Positions 1-7,472 of a stretch of 15,437 bases of DNA are shown here, piece by piece. A program made the position numbers and the translations under genes. The stretch covers positions 1 to 15,437 of the forward strand of contig CAZOIK010000315.1 of the NCBI GenBank assembly GCA_964579765.1. The letters run 5' to 3'. The DNA is from DATNBT01 sp964579765. Lineage in GTDB: Bacteria > Acidobacteriota > Vicinamibacteria > Vicinamibacterales > CAVVIG01. The stretch's first letter is position 1; each line of letters opens with the position of its first letter. A model generated the notes under the pieces. That model saw nothing but the letters and a program-made list of their open reading frames with translations. It was not told the DNA's origin and did not search any database.

Positions 1-489
1 AAGCTGAGTCAGAATCAGTACGCGGAAGCGCTGCTGAAGACGATCGGCATGGGGACGGCCGCCGGCGGGCGCATGGCTGTACAGCAGACGCTGCAGCAAT
101 GGAACATCGATCCTGCCGGCCTGCTGCAGGCGGACGGGTCGGGCCTGTCGCGCTACAACTACATCACGCCAGGCACGATGACGGCCGTGCTCGCGCACAT
201 CGCGCACGACGCGCGCCTAGGAGCGCCCTACGAGGCGACGCTGCCGGTCGCCGGCCGCGACGGCACGCTCGAGTTCCGCATGCGGCGGACCACCGCCGCC
301 GGCAAGGCGCAGGTCAAGACCGGATCGATGACCGGCGTGCGCGCCGTGGCGGGATATGTGCGCTCCGCCGATGGGGAGATGACGGCGGTGACCGTATTCG
401 CGAACGACTTCGACAGCTCGTCGGACACAGTCATCACCACGGCGATCGACGACGTCCTCGCGCGTCTCGCCGCCTATCGCTCACAATGA
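1..489 (+). CDS. D-alanyl-D-alanine carboxypeptidase / PBP4 family (peptidase S13), 3' part
   Basis: This is the C-terminal part of a periplasmic penicillin-binding protein of the PBP4/DacB type, which trims or cross-cleaves peptidoglycan stem peptides. The reading frame is open from base 1, so the gene starts upstream and the ATG at 49 is internal. The visible 162 residues begin with KLSQNQYAEALLKTIG, which carries the SxN motif (SQN) followed by the family's conserved YAEALL stretch. Next come DGSGLSRYNYITP, characteristic of S13 enzymes, and a KTGSM box, the third catalytic motif, about 100 residues later. The SxxK motif must lie off the window. The gene ends 4 nt before the DinB-like gene, so the two are probably co-transcribed. 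The family call is firm; the exact paralogue (DacB or other) cannot be fixed from the C-terminus. Confidence 0.9.
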   Translation, partial: KLSQNQYAEALLKTIGMGTAAGGRMAVQQTLQQWNIDPAGLLQADGSGLSRYNYITPGTMTAVLAHIAHDARLGAPYEATLPVAGRDGTLEFRMRRTTAAGKAQVKTGSMTGVRAVAGYVRSADGEMTAVTVFANDFDSSSDTVITTAIDDVLARLAAYRSQ

Positions 490-493
490 CGCC

Positions 494-1051
494 ATGAACG
501 CCGAACTCGAAAGCTACAGCGATCAGCTGCTCTCGATCCGACAGGACGCCGGAGGGCTGATGTCGGGTCTGTCCGATGCGCAGTTCAACTGGCAGCCACA
601 ACCCGGACGCTGGTCGATGGCCGGCTGCTTCGATCACCTCAACAAAGCCGCCGCGCAGCTGTTCATCCCGTCGATCGACGCGGCCATTGCGAACGCGCGC
701 GCGGGTGGCCTGACCGGCGACGGGCCGTTCACGTATTCGGCGTTCGAGCGCTGGTGCGTCCGGACGAACGACGCGCCGGCCCGGATGCGGTTCAAGGCGC
801 CAAAGCAGGTGCAGCCGTCGCCGTCGATGTCGCTCGACGAGGTCCGGACAGCATTCATGCGGTGGCAGGACGAGCTTGGCGGCAGGCTCCGCGCGGCCGA
901 CGGACTGGACCTGCGGCGCGCCAGGCACACATCGCCGCTTCCGCTCGTGAAGTGGAGCCTCGGCACGTTCATTCAGCTGATGCTGGCGCACGAGCGCCGG
1001 CATATCCATCAGGCCCGCCAGGTGCGAGCCGACGCGCGGTTCCCGGCCTGA
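494..1051 (+). CDS. DinB-like / DUF664-type metal-binding four-helix protein
   Basis: This 185-residue cytosolic protein belongs to the DinB/YfiT-like superfamily of four-helix bundles that bind a divalent metal, usually through three histidines. The expected pattern is visible: a histidine in the second helix (FDHLN, H48) and a C-terminal HxxxHxH group (HERRHIHQ; H166, H170, H172). The WSMAG..DHL block after a W-containing segment near residue 40 is also typical. Members include thiol-dependent transferases (bacillithiol or mycothiol S-transferases) and many proteins of unknown function; nothing here picks a substrate. It starts 4 nt after the carboxypeptidase stop with no clear Shine-Dalgarno, so translation may be coupled. 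The family is well supported; the function is unknown. Confidence 0.8.
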   Translation: MNAELESYSDQLLSIRQDAGGLMSGLSDAQFNWQPQPGRWSMAGCFDHLNKAAAQLFIPSIDAAIANARAGGLTGDGPFTYSAFERWCVRTNDAPARMRFKAPKQVQPSPSMSLDEVRTAFMRWQDELGGRLRAADGLDLRRARHTSPLPLVKWSLGTFIQLMLAHERRHIHQARQVRADARFPA

Positions 1052-1065
1052 CGTATCCTGACGCC

Positions 1066-2067
1066 ATGCGGACCGCCGCTGCCGCCCTCGAACACGATCG
1101 CACGATCCGTTGGTCGCTCCCGTGGCCTCGCGCTGCGGTGTGGGCATGGCTGATCTCGTACCCGTTCACGCCGTGGCTGCTCGCCGCGAGCTGGCGGCAC
1201 GGGATGGCGACGACGCTGTCGGCGATCGCATGGTCCGTCGCCGGCCCGATCGCCGCCTGGTTCCTGATCCGGCAGGCGGGCGAGAGCCGCTCCGCGCGAT
1301 CCGCCATCGTGCTCGAGGCGATTGCGGCCGCTGTGACGCCGCCGTTCTTCGCCATCTTCACCGTCGTGCTGGCGCTCTCCGGCTGGAGCGCCTTCCGCGC
1401 GTACATCTGGTTTGGCGTGCTTGCGCTGCTGGCCCTGGCGGGCCGGCGCGCGCCTGCGGCCGCCGTCCGCCAGAACGCGACGATCCGCCGCGTCCACTAC
1501 GCGTCGGCAGTGCCGCTCGTGGTGTTTTTGTTCGCGCATGTCGCCAACCACCTCATGGCCGTTGACGGGTTCGACGCCCACGTGCGCATGCAGAACGCGC
1601 TTCGGCTCGTCTATCGCAATTCCTTCGTCGAGCCGCTGCTCGTCGTCGCCGTCGTCGTGCAGGTGCTGACGGGCGCGGTCCTCGTGTGGAACGCGCGGGG
1701 CTTTCACTTCACGCGCGCCAGGGCGCTGCAGTTCGTGTCAGGGGCGTACCTGAGCATGTTCTTCTTCTCGCACATGAACGCCGTCTTCGTGATCGGACGT
1801 GGACTGCAGCACGCCGACACCACGTTCCAGTGGGCCGCCGGCGGCCAGCCTGGCCTGCTGGCGTCGGCAGGCACGGCGGTGCTGCTGCCCTACTACCTGC
1901 TGTCGGTGCTCGCGTTCTTCATGCACGTCGCGTGCGCGAGCCGAAGGGCGGTGGCGCCGCTCGCCGGCGAGCGCGTTGCCGTGCGCGCCGCCTGGGCCGT
2001 GGGCGTCGCCGGACTGCTCGTGACGCTCGTCCTCGTCGCGCCGTTGACCGGATTCCGTCTCCACTGA
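1066..2067 (+). CDS. Polytopic membrane protein with cytochrome-b-like histidine pattern
   Basis: This is a 333-residue integral membrane protein with roughly eight hydrophobic segments (about 24-42, 50-68, 85-105, 112-126, 146-166, 188-208, 226-246, 268-290 and 306-326; one or two may be re-entrant). I chose the ATG at 1066 because it lies 14 nt after the DinB-like stop; the same frame is open far upstream, but that part overlaps the DinB-like gene. Histidines sit within or beside helices in a way reminiscent of di-heme cytochrome b subunits of the succinate dehydrogenase type: H144, H158 and H162 (FLFAHVANHL), H236 (FFFSHMN) and H287. No flavoprotein or iron-sulfur subunit is nearby. Heme binding is an inference; it could equally be an uncharacterised membrane protein. 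The stop overlaps the strong ribosome binding site of the next gene. Confidence 0.6.
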   Translation: MRTAAAALEHDRTIRWSLPWPRAAVWAWLISYPFTPWLLAASWRHGMATTLSAIAWSVAGPIAAWFLIRQAGESRSARSAIVLEAIAAAVTPPFFAIFTVVLALSGWSAFRAYIWFGVLALLALAGRRAPAAAVRQNATIRRVHYASAVPLVVFLFAHVANHLMAVDGFDAHVRMQNALRLVYRNSFVEPLLVVAVVVQVLTGAVLVWNARGFHFTRARALQFVSGAYLSMFFFSHMNAVFVIGRGLQHADTTFQWAAGGQPGLLASAGTAVLLPYYLLSVLAFFMHVACASRRAVAPLAGERVAVRAAWAVGVAGLLVTLVLVAPLTGFRLH

Positions 2068-2074
2068 AGGGAGG
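2067..2074 (+). promoter_or_regulatory. Strong Shine-Dalgarno for the MBL-fold gene
   Basis: AAGGGAGG lies 3 nt before the ATG at 2078, and its first base is the last base of the upstream stop codon. It is one of the clearest ribosome binding sites in the window. It fixes the start of the hydrolase and suggests co-transcription with the membrane protein gene. Confidence 0.7.
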
Positions 2075-2077
2075 CCC

Positions 2078-3118
2078 ATGAGACGCGTGCTGGGTTTGCT
2101 CGTCGCCGTCTTGCTGACTGGATCGCTCGCGGGGTACGCGCAGACGATCGGCAACGCCAGCGGCAAGGCGAATACGTTCCAGGCGGTGGACAGCGGCGTG
2201 TACGACGCCACCGCGACCGGCGCGATGGCCACCGGCAGCAACAACGTCGTCGTCATCGGCGACCGCGCGGTGCTCGTCGTTGACACGGGGACCTCGCCGG
2301 CCGCTGCGCGCGCGTTCCTCGAAGACCTGAAGCTCGTCACCACGAAGCCGGTCCGCTACGTCGTCAACACGCATTTCCACTACGACCACACCGACGGCAA
2401 TCAGGTGTATGCCGGCAAGGCCGACATCATCGCGCACGAGTACGTGAAGTACGCGATTCAGAATCTCGACGTGCTGCATCGCGAGCCGTACAAGACCTCA
2501 CAGCTGACAAACGTGCCCGCACGGATCGACGCGTTGACGAAGCGGATCGCGGGCGAGACCGATCCCGAGCGCAAGGCCGCGCTCGAGCGGCAGCTCGCCG
2601 TCGCGCAGCAGGGGTGGGAGGACTTGAAAGAGATCCGGCCGACGCCTCCGAACGTCACGTACTCGAAGCAGAAGAGGATCAATCTTGGCGGACGCGAGGT
2701 GCGGCTGCTCTTTCTCGGCCGCGGGCACACCAACGGCGACACCGTCGTCTATCTGCCGAAAGAAAAAATCGTGTGCACCGGTGATCTCATGGAATCGACG
2801 GTCGCGTACATGGGCGACGCGCAATTCGACGAATGGGTAACCACGCTCGACGCGCTGAAAAAACTCGACTTCGACGTAGACCTGCCCGGCCACGGCACGC
2901 CGTTCCGCGACAAGGAGCGCATTACGGCGTTTCAGGGTTATCTGAAGGACCTGGTCACGCAGGGGCGGGCGCTGAAGCAACAGGGCCGCACCGCAGAGGA
3001 AGCGGCGCGGCTCGTTGACCTCACGAAGTACCGCGATACTTTCCCGCAGATTCAGGGACCCGGCGCCGACATCCGCGGCGTGCGCAGGCTATACGAGTGG
3101 CTGGACGGCACGCGATAG
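2078..3118 (+). CDS. Secreted metallo-beta-lactamase-fold hydrolase
   Basis: This 346-residue MBL-fold enzyme has an N-terminal signal peptide (hydrophobic core about residues 4-19, likely cleavage near AGYAQT), so it probably acts in the periplasm. The metal-binding signature is complete: HFHYDH (H99, H101, D103, H104) preceded by VVNTHF, a third-motif histidine in GRGHTNGDT (H217), the bridging aspartate in CTGDLM (D236), and a final histidine in LPGHG (H272). The insertion at about 135-190 is charged and helical. The motif set fits the broad group that includes class B3-like lactamases, SoxH/lactonase-like hydrolases and secreted cyclases or thiol hydrolases; the substrate cannot be told. 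The gene ends 5 nt from the convergent alaX stop, with no room for a classical terminator. Confidence 0.85.
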   Translation: MRRVLGLLVAVLLTGSLAGYAQTIGNASGKANTFQAVDSGVYDATATGAMATGSNNVVVIGDRAVLVVDTGTSPAAARAFLEDLKLVTTKPVRYVVNTHFHYDHTDGNQVYAGKADIIAHEYVKYAIQNLDVLHREPYKTSQLTNVPARIDALTKRIAGETDPERKAALERQLAVAQQGWEDLKEIRPTPPNVTYSKQKRINLGGREVRLLFLGRGHTNGDTVVYLPKEKIVCTGDLMESTVAYMGDAQFDEWVTTLDALKKLDFDVDLPGHGTPFRDKERITAFQGYLKDLVTQGRALKQQGRTAEEAARLVDLTKYRDTFPQIQGPGADIRGVRRLYEWLDGTR

Positions 3119-3123
3119 CGTGA

Positions 3124-4323
3124 CTACGTCGAGCCCGCTATCGACGATCGCGCGGCGTCGAGGATCGCTGCCAGGTCGCCCTCGAGGCCGCCGGCCTGCG
3201 CGAGATCAGGCTTGCCCCCGCCGCGTCCGCCGAACTTCGCGGTCAGGGATGCAAGCAGCTGATTGGCCGCGATCGACACGTCCTGTGAGCGTGCGACGAC
3301 GACGAGCGCCGGCGACGAGGTCGAGACCAGCACCGCGACGAAGCCCGGCTTCGACGTAATTGCCAAGGAGAGCGCCTTCAGGACCTGCGCGTCCGCGTCC
3401 ACTGCCCGCGCGACCAGCCGTCCTACCGGCGTCTGTTCCGCGGCTGCGGCGAATTCTTGAGCTCTGTGGCGCGCCAGCTCGACCTGCACGGCCGCGAACG
3501 CCTTCTGCCGCTCGCGCGCCTCGGACTGGAGCCGTTCGATCGACGCGGGCAGCTCTTCCGGCATCACTGACAGCACTCGAATCGAGCCCGCAATCACGTC
3601 GCGCATCGCGCCGAACTTCTTCAAGGCGCGGCCACCGCAGAAGAACTCGAGGCGCTGGCCGCCCTTGAAGCGCTCGATCGCGCCGGTTGCGATGATGCCA
3701 ATGCCACCGGCGCGCGCGACATGGGTGCCGCCGCACGCGGACAGGTCGAAGCCGCCTACGTCGATCAGTCGGAGCGTGCCCTGGCGTACCGGCTCCTTGC
3801 GGAGCGGCAGCGTCGCCGCGTCCTCCGCGCTGACGAAACGCACGGTTATTTCCAGGTTGTCCCAGACGACGCGGTTGGCGTCGAGCTCCGCCGCGGCGAG
3901 TTCGTCGCGCGTGAGCTCGCGCGCGAGATCGATCGTGGACGACTCGGCGCCGAGATGGAAGCTGACCGTGCGGACGCCAAAGCGGCGGTCGATCGCGGCC
4001 GACAAAACATGCTGACCGGTGTGCTGCTGCATGTGGTCGAAGCGCCGGGTCCAGTCGATCGAAGCGTGGACCGTCTGTCCGACCGCGAAGGCATCCGCGG
4101 GCGCATCGACGACGTGCGCGATGTCGCCGTCTTCCTGATCGACGACCTCGAGCACGCGCAGGCCGTTCAGGTCGCCGACGTCAAAGGGCTGCCCGCCCGA
4201 GGCGGGATAGAAGGCCGTGCGATCGAGACGGACGATTGAAAGGCCGTTCCCGCTGCTGACGTTCGAGACCGACGCGTCAAACTCGCGAAGGTACGCGTCC
4301 GTGTAGTACAGCCGCTCGGTCAT
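3124..4323 (-). CDS. alaX: Alanyl-tRNA editing protein, AlaX-L type
   Basis: This 399-residue cytosolic protein would hydrolyse mischarged Ser- or Gly-tRNA(Ala), acting in trans alongside AlaRS. The AlaRS-type editing domain fills residues 1 to about 235: the ADxTxFYPxxGGQ-like block is RTAFYPASGGQP (36-47), and the zinc site is formed by HTGQH (H101, H105) with CGGTH (C197, H201). A coiled-coil stretch (about 262-295) leads into a DHHA1 domain ending in the glycine-rich FGGRGGGKPDLAQAGG (364-379). The length and the presence of DHHA1 match the long AlaX class. I chose the ATG at 4323 because homology begins at MTERLYYTDAY; the longer open frame upstream is antisense or out-of-frame to the kinase gene. 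The first 47 nt overlap the end of the histidine kinase gene, implying coupled translation. Confidence 0.9.
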   Translation of the reverse strand: MTERLYYTDAYLREFDASVSNVSSGNGLSIVRLDRTAFYPASGGQPFDVGDLNGLRVLEVVDQEDGDIAHVVDAPADAFAVGQTVHASIDWTRRFDHMQQHTGQHVLSAAIDRRFGVRTVSFHLGAESSTIDLARELTRDELAAAELDANRVVWDNLEITVRFVSAEDAATLPLRKEPVRQGTLRLIDVGGFDLSACGGTHVARAGGIGIIATGAIERFKGGQRLEFFCGGRALKKFGAMRDVIAGSIRVLSVMPEELPASIERLQSEARERQKAFAAVQVELARHRAQEFAAAAEQTPVGRLVARAVDADAQVLKALSLAITSKPGFVAVLVSTSSPALVVVARSQDVSIAANQLLASLTAKFGGRGGGKPDLAQAGGLEGDLAAILDAARSSIAGST

Positions 4324-6133
4324 CGGCGATGCGCTCTCCCTCTGCGATCGGAAGCTCGACGAAGAAGGTCGCGCCGCCCCACGCGTTGTTGACGTACCCC
4401 GTCGCGCCGCCGTAGGCCTCAACGATGCCGTAGCTGACCGAGAGGCCGAGGCCTGTCCCCTGTCCGACGGGCTTCGTCGTGAAGAACGGCTGAAACAGCT
4501 TCTGCTCGTTGTCCTGCGGCACGCCCGGCCCGTCGTCCCACACTTCGAGGCGGACGCGCTTGCCGGCATCGGTCAGTCTGATCAGAATCCGCCCCTGCGT
4601 CTTCCCCGTGCCCTGAATCGCCTGCTGCGCGTTGACGACGAAGTTCAGGACCACCTGTTCGAGCTCGGCGAAGCTGACGAGCACCTTGCGGACTGAGGAC
4701 GTCTCGACGTCGAGCGCGATGGAGGCGCTGTCGAGCTCGCGCTTGCGAAGCTGCACGACGCTCGCGATGACGTCGCGGAGATCGACAGGCGAAGGCGGCC
4801 CCGGCTTCTGCTTGCTGAAGCGAGACAGGTTGCGGATGATGTCTCGGGCGCGGTGGCTCTGCGTTTTGACGAAACCGATTTCCTCGAGCACGGAGTACGG
4901 CACGTCGGGCTGGCGTTCGAGGAGCTCGATGGAACCGAGAATTGCCTGCAGGGGGTTGTTCAGCTCGTGGGCGACGCCGGAGACAAGCAGACCGACCGCG
5001 GCAAGCCGCTCCTGCCGGACGACCTGGCGCTGCAGCGTCTGAACCGCCTCGAGCATCTTCCGCTCCTGCGCGAGCTGGCGTTCGACCGTGTCGCGGGCTT
5101 CACGGAGCCGAGCGGCCATCGTCACGAACGAGGACTGCAGCTCCGCCGTCTCGAGGTTGAAGACGGGACGCTGCTCGGGCTCGGAGAAATCTCCGGACGC
5201 GATCTTCTTGGCGGCCAGCTGGAGCCGCGTGAGGTCGGACGCCGTCTGCCACGAGATCCAGAACGCCAGGCCGAAGATCAGCACGAGGACCGCGGTGATG
5301 ACGCTCAGGTTGCGTTCCCACAGCGCGGTCAGCCGGCGAAGCACCTCGATGCGCGGAATGGCGACGCTCAGCACCCACGGCCCGCGCTCGATCGTCGCGT
5401 TGCCGTGAAAGCGCTGGACGCCGTCGGGATCGAGCTGCGACGTCGTCGCCGCCGCCGCATCGCGCGGCACATCGACGCTCGAGCCGATGTATTTCTCGCT
5501 GTCGATGCTGCGCGAGATGACCACGTCGTTGCGGTCGGCCAGGACGATCACCGACCCCTGCGGCAGCGGCAGCCGGGCGAACAGCGTCTCGAGCTGCGTG
5601 AGCGCGAGGCTGAATCCGAGCACACCGGTGACCCGACCGCGATCGTCCTTCACTGGATACCCGAGCTGGACGGTTCGGCGCCGCAGAATGGGACCGATGA
5701 CGAGTTGGCTCGCGGCCGGCCGACCCGTGCGCAGCGCCTCCAACAACACCGCCGGCGCGGCCGGCGACGGCGTCGCAGGCATGACGGCGCTCGCCACGAG
5801 TGCCCCGTCGGGCCCGCGCAGCGAGATGTTGCCGAGCAGCGGCTGCTCCGCGAGGATCGACTGGAACAGCCGCGTGCTGGAAGACCCGTCGAGGGAGCGC
5901 ACCGCCGAGTCGCGGACCAGCGCCGACGCCATCGCGTCGAGGCTCGCGAAGTACTGATCGAACACCGTGGCGGCGGTGGTCGCGATCGTGCCGGCCTCGG
6001 TCTGCACTTCGACGGCCCGCTCGGTCCGCGTCCTGAGCCCCGACCACGCGGCCGCGATGAACAGCACGATCAGCAGCACGCCCGTCGTGACCAGCAGCTG
6101 CCGGAGAATGGGTTGGCGGCGAAGAAGGTTCAA
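4277..6133 (-). CDS. Sensor histidine kinase with extracytoplasmic Cache-like domain
   Basis: This 618-residue transmembrane sensor kinase has a first TM at about 12-30, a periplasmic dCache-like sensing region at about 31-272 (with GYPVKDDRGRVTGVLGFSL typical of Cache sheets), a second TM at about 277-296, a HAMP-type linker at about 297-350, and a coiled coil. The dimerisation/phosphoacceptor domain has VAHELNNPL (H389), and the ATPase domain has the N box (N501), DDGPG (533-537) and GTGLGL (559-564). All catalytic boxes are intact. H-E-L-N-N-P-L is the NtrB/ZraS-like form of the H box. The start is a TTG at 6133, 15 nt after queC; no downstream ATG or GTG keeps the first TM whole. No response regulator is in the window, so it is an orphan here. 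The last 47 nt overlap alaX. Confidence 0.92.
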   Translation of the reverse strand: MNLLRRQPILRQLLVTTGVLLIVLFIAAAWSGLRTRTERAVEVQTEAGTIATTAATVFDQYFASLDAMASALVRDSAVRSLDGSSSTRLFQSILAEQPLLGNISLRGPDGALVASAVMPATPSPAAPAVLLEALRTGRPAASQLVIGPILRRRTVQLGYPVKDDRGRVTGVLGFSLALTQLETLFARLPLPQGSVIVLADRNDVVISRSIDSEKYIGSSVDVPRDAAAATTSQLDPDGVQRFHGNATIERGPWVLSVAIPRIEVLRRLTALWERNLSVITAVLVLIFGLAFWISWQTASDLTRLQLAAKKIASGDFSEPEQRPVFNLETAELQSSFVTMAARLREARDTVERQLAQERKMLEAVQTLQRQVVRQERLAAVGLLVSGVAHELNNPLQAILGSIELLERQPDVPYSVLEEIGFVKTQSHRARDIIRNLSRFSKQKPGPPSPVDLRDVIASVVQLRKRELDSASIALDVETSSVRKVLVSFAELEQVVLNFVVNAQQAIQGTGKTQGRILIRLTDAGKRVRLEVWDDGPGVPQDNEQKLFQPFFTTKPVGQGTGLGLSVSYGIVEAYGGATGYVNNAWGGATFFVELPIAEGERIADDRAAVLHGRVPSRV

Positions 6134-6148
6134 GGATTCGCCCGGATT

Positions 6149-6820
6149 TTATCGCAGAAGCGGGTCCGTCACTCCCGCCTGTGCAAATCCGCGCGACCGC
6201 AGGACACAACTGTCGCATCGTCCGCACGGCCGTCCCGACGGCAGCGGGTCGTAACAGCTGTGCGTCAGGCCGTAGTCGAGCCCGAGCTCGACGCCGCGCC
6301 CGATGATCTCCGCCTTGCTCAGCGCAATGAGGGGCGTGTGGACGCGGAACCGCGCGCCTTCGACTCCTGCGCGCGTCGCCAGATTCGCGAGCGATTCGAA
6401 CGCGTGCACGAACTCGGGCCGGCAATCGGGATAGCCGGAATAGTCGAGCGCGTTCACGCCGATGACGATGTCACAGACGCCGAGGACTTCGGCCCAGCCC
6501 AGCGCGAGCGAGAGGAAGATGGTGTTGCGCGCGGGCACATACGTGGACGGGATGTCGTTCGCGTCGAGATCGCGATCGCGCGGGACGGCGATGTCCGCGG
6601 TGAGCGACGACCCGCCAATCGGCCGGAGATCGATCGTGAGCTCCTGATGGCGGACGACGCCGAGCGCCCGCGCCACCGCGCGGGCCGATTCCACTTCGCG
6701 CGCATGGCGCTGGCCATAGTGGATGGTCAGCGCGTAGAGGCCGAAGCCGCCAGACTTGGCGATCGCGGCGGCCGTGTACGAATCGAGGCCGCCGCTCAGC
6801 AGGACAACGGCTGCCTTCAC
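6149..6820 (-). CDS. queC: 7-cyano-7-deazaguanine synthase QueC
   Basis: QueC converts 7-carboxy-7-deazaguanine to preQ0 using ATP and ammonia, in the queuosine pathway. The protein is 223 residues, close to the family norm. It opens with VLLSGGLDS (PP-loop ATP pyrophosphatase motif, S9-S14), then IHYGQRHxxE, a conserved ARN segment (VPARNTIFLSLAL), a GVNxxDYSGYPDCR block, and a C-terminal zinc site of four cysteines (C189, C199, C202, C205). The start is the GTG at 6820: its GTGA overlaps the queE stop by 4 nt and places the Rossmann strand right at the N-terminus. A longer open frame upstream is antisense-like filler inside queE. The gene is co-transcribed with queE. Confidence 0.95.
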   Translation of the reverse strand: MKAAVVLLSGGLDSYTAAAIAKSGGFGLYALTIHYGQRHAREVESARAVARALGVVRHQELTIDLRPIGGSSLTADIAVPRDRDLDANDIPSTYVPARNTIFLSLALGWAEVLGVCDIVIGVNALDYSGYPDCRPEFVHAFESLANLATRAGVEGARFRVHTPLIALSKAEIIGRGVELGLDYGLTHSCYDPLPSGRPCGRCDSCVLRSRGFAQAGVTDPLLR

Positions 6821-7455
6821 ACGCCTCGAGTCGCCGGATGCCAGATGAACTTGTGGATCTGCAGCTGCACGCGGACGGGCAGACGGTCGGCGAGCACCCA
6901 CTCCGACAGCGTCCTCGGGTCGAGCCCGCCGTGCACTGGCGAAAACAGGATCGCCCGGGATCGCGACGTGAGGCGCCGGCAGACGACGTCGCGCGCGAAC
7001 TCGTAATCGACGCGATCAGCGATGACGAACTTCACCTCGTCGTGCGGCGCCAGCCGATCGAGATTCGCCCAGTCGTTCTTCTCGGACTCGCCGCTTCCGG
7101 GACACTTGACGTCCACGACCTTGACGACTTCGCCCGGCACACGGTCGATCGGACGATGCCCGCCGGTCTCGATCATCACCGTGTGGCCGCCGTCGATCAA
7201 CCGCTGCATCAGCGGATACACGTCCTCCTGCAGCAGCGGCTCACCGCCTGTGATCTCGACGAGCGGACAGCCGTACCCCTCGACAATGCGGACGACGTCG
7301 TCGATCGACATCTTGCGGCCTTCGTGAAACGCGTACGGCGTGTCGCACCACGTGCAGCGCAGGTCGCAGGCCGTCAGACGCACGAAGACGCACGGCGATC
7401 CGGCGCGCGTCGATTCACCCTGAATCGAGTGAAAGATTTCGTTGACGGTGAGCAT
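6817..7455 (-). CDS. queE: 7-carboxy-7-deazaguanine synthase QueE (radical SAM)
   Basis: QueE is the radical SAM enzyme that contracts the ring of 6-carboxytetrahydropterin to give 7-carboxy-7-deazaguanine, the step before QueC. The 212-residue protein has the QueE N-terminus (NEIFHSIQGES, which binds substrate), the cluster motif CxxxCxxC (C30, C34, C37 in CDLRCTWCDT, followed by the diagnostic TP/Y), and the GGEP motif (ITGGEPLLQ) of the SAM site. FSPVHG and the terminal QLQIHKFIW are also family hallmarks. The ATG at 7455 has only a weak purine-rich upstream stretch. It is the first gene of the minus-strand group queE-queC-kinase-alaX. QueD, the usual partner making the pterin substrate, is not in the window. 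Confidence 0.95.
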   Translation of the reverse strand: MLTVNEIFHSIQGESTRAGSPCVFVRLTACDLRCTWCDTPYAFHEGRKMSIDDVVRIVEGYGCPLVEITGGEPLLQEDVYPLMQRLIDGGHTVMIETGGHRPIDRVPGEVVKVVDVKCPGSGESEKNDWANLDRLAPHDEVKFVIADRVDYEFARDVVCRRLTSRSRAILFSPVHGGLDPRTLSEWVLADRLPVRVQLQIHKFIWHPATRGV

Positions 7456-7472
7456 TGCTCTCTCACTATTCT

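Noticed and set aside
754..1065. A 104-residue N-terminal extension of the membrane protein
   Set aside because: It overlaps the DinB-like gene, is Arg/Ala-rich and lacks membrane or domain features; the ATG at 1066 directly after the DinB-like stop is more credible.
3119..3123. Possible terminator between the convergent MBL-fold and alaX genes
   Set aside because: Only 5 nt separate the stops and no stem plus T-tract is visible.
4324..4569. An N-terminal extension of AlaX
   Set aside because: The extension lies in the kinase ATPase region in another frame and is Ser/Arg-rich; AlaX homology begins at the ATG at 4323.
4853..7006. A 717-codon open frame on the plus strand across queE, queC and the kinase gene
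   Set aside because: It is antisense to three confidently identified genes and its translation is Arg/Asp/His-rich with no domain; long shadow frames are expected at this GC content.
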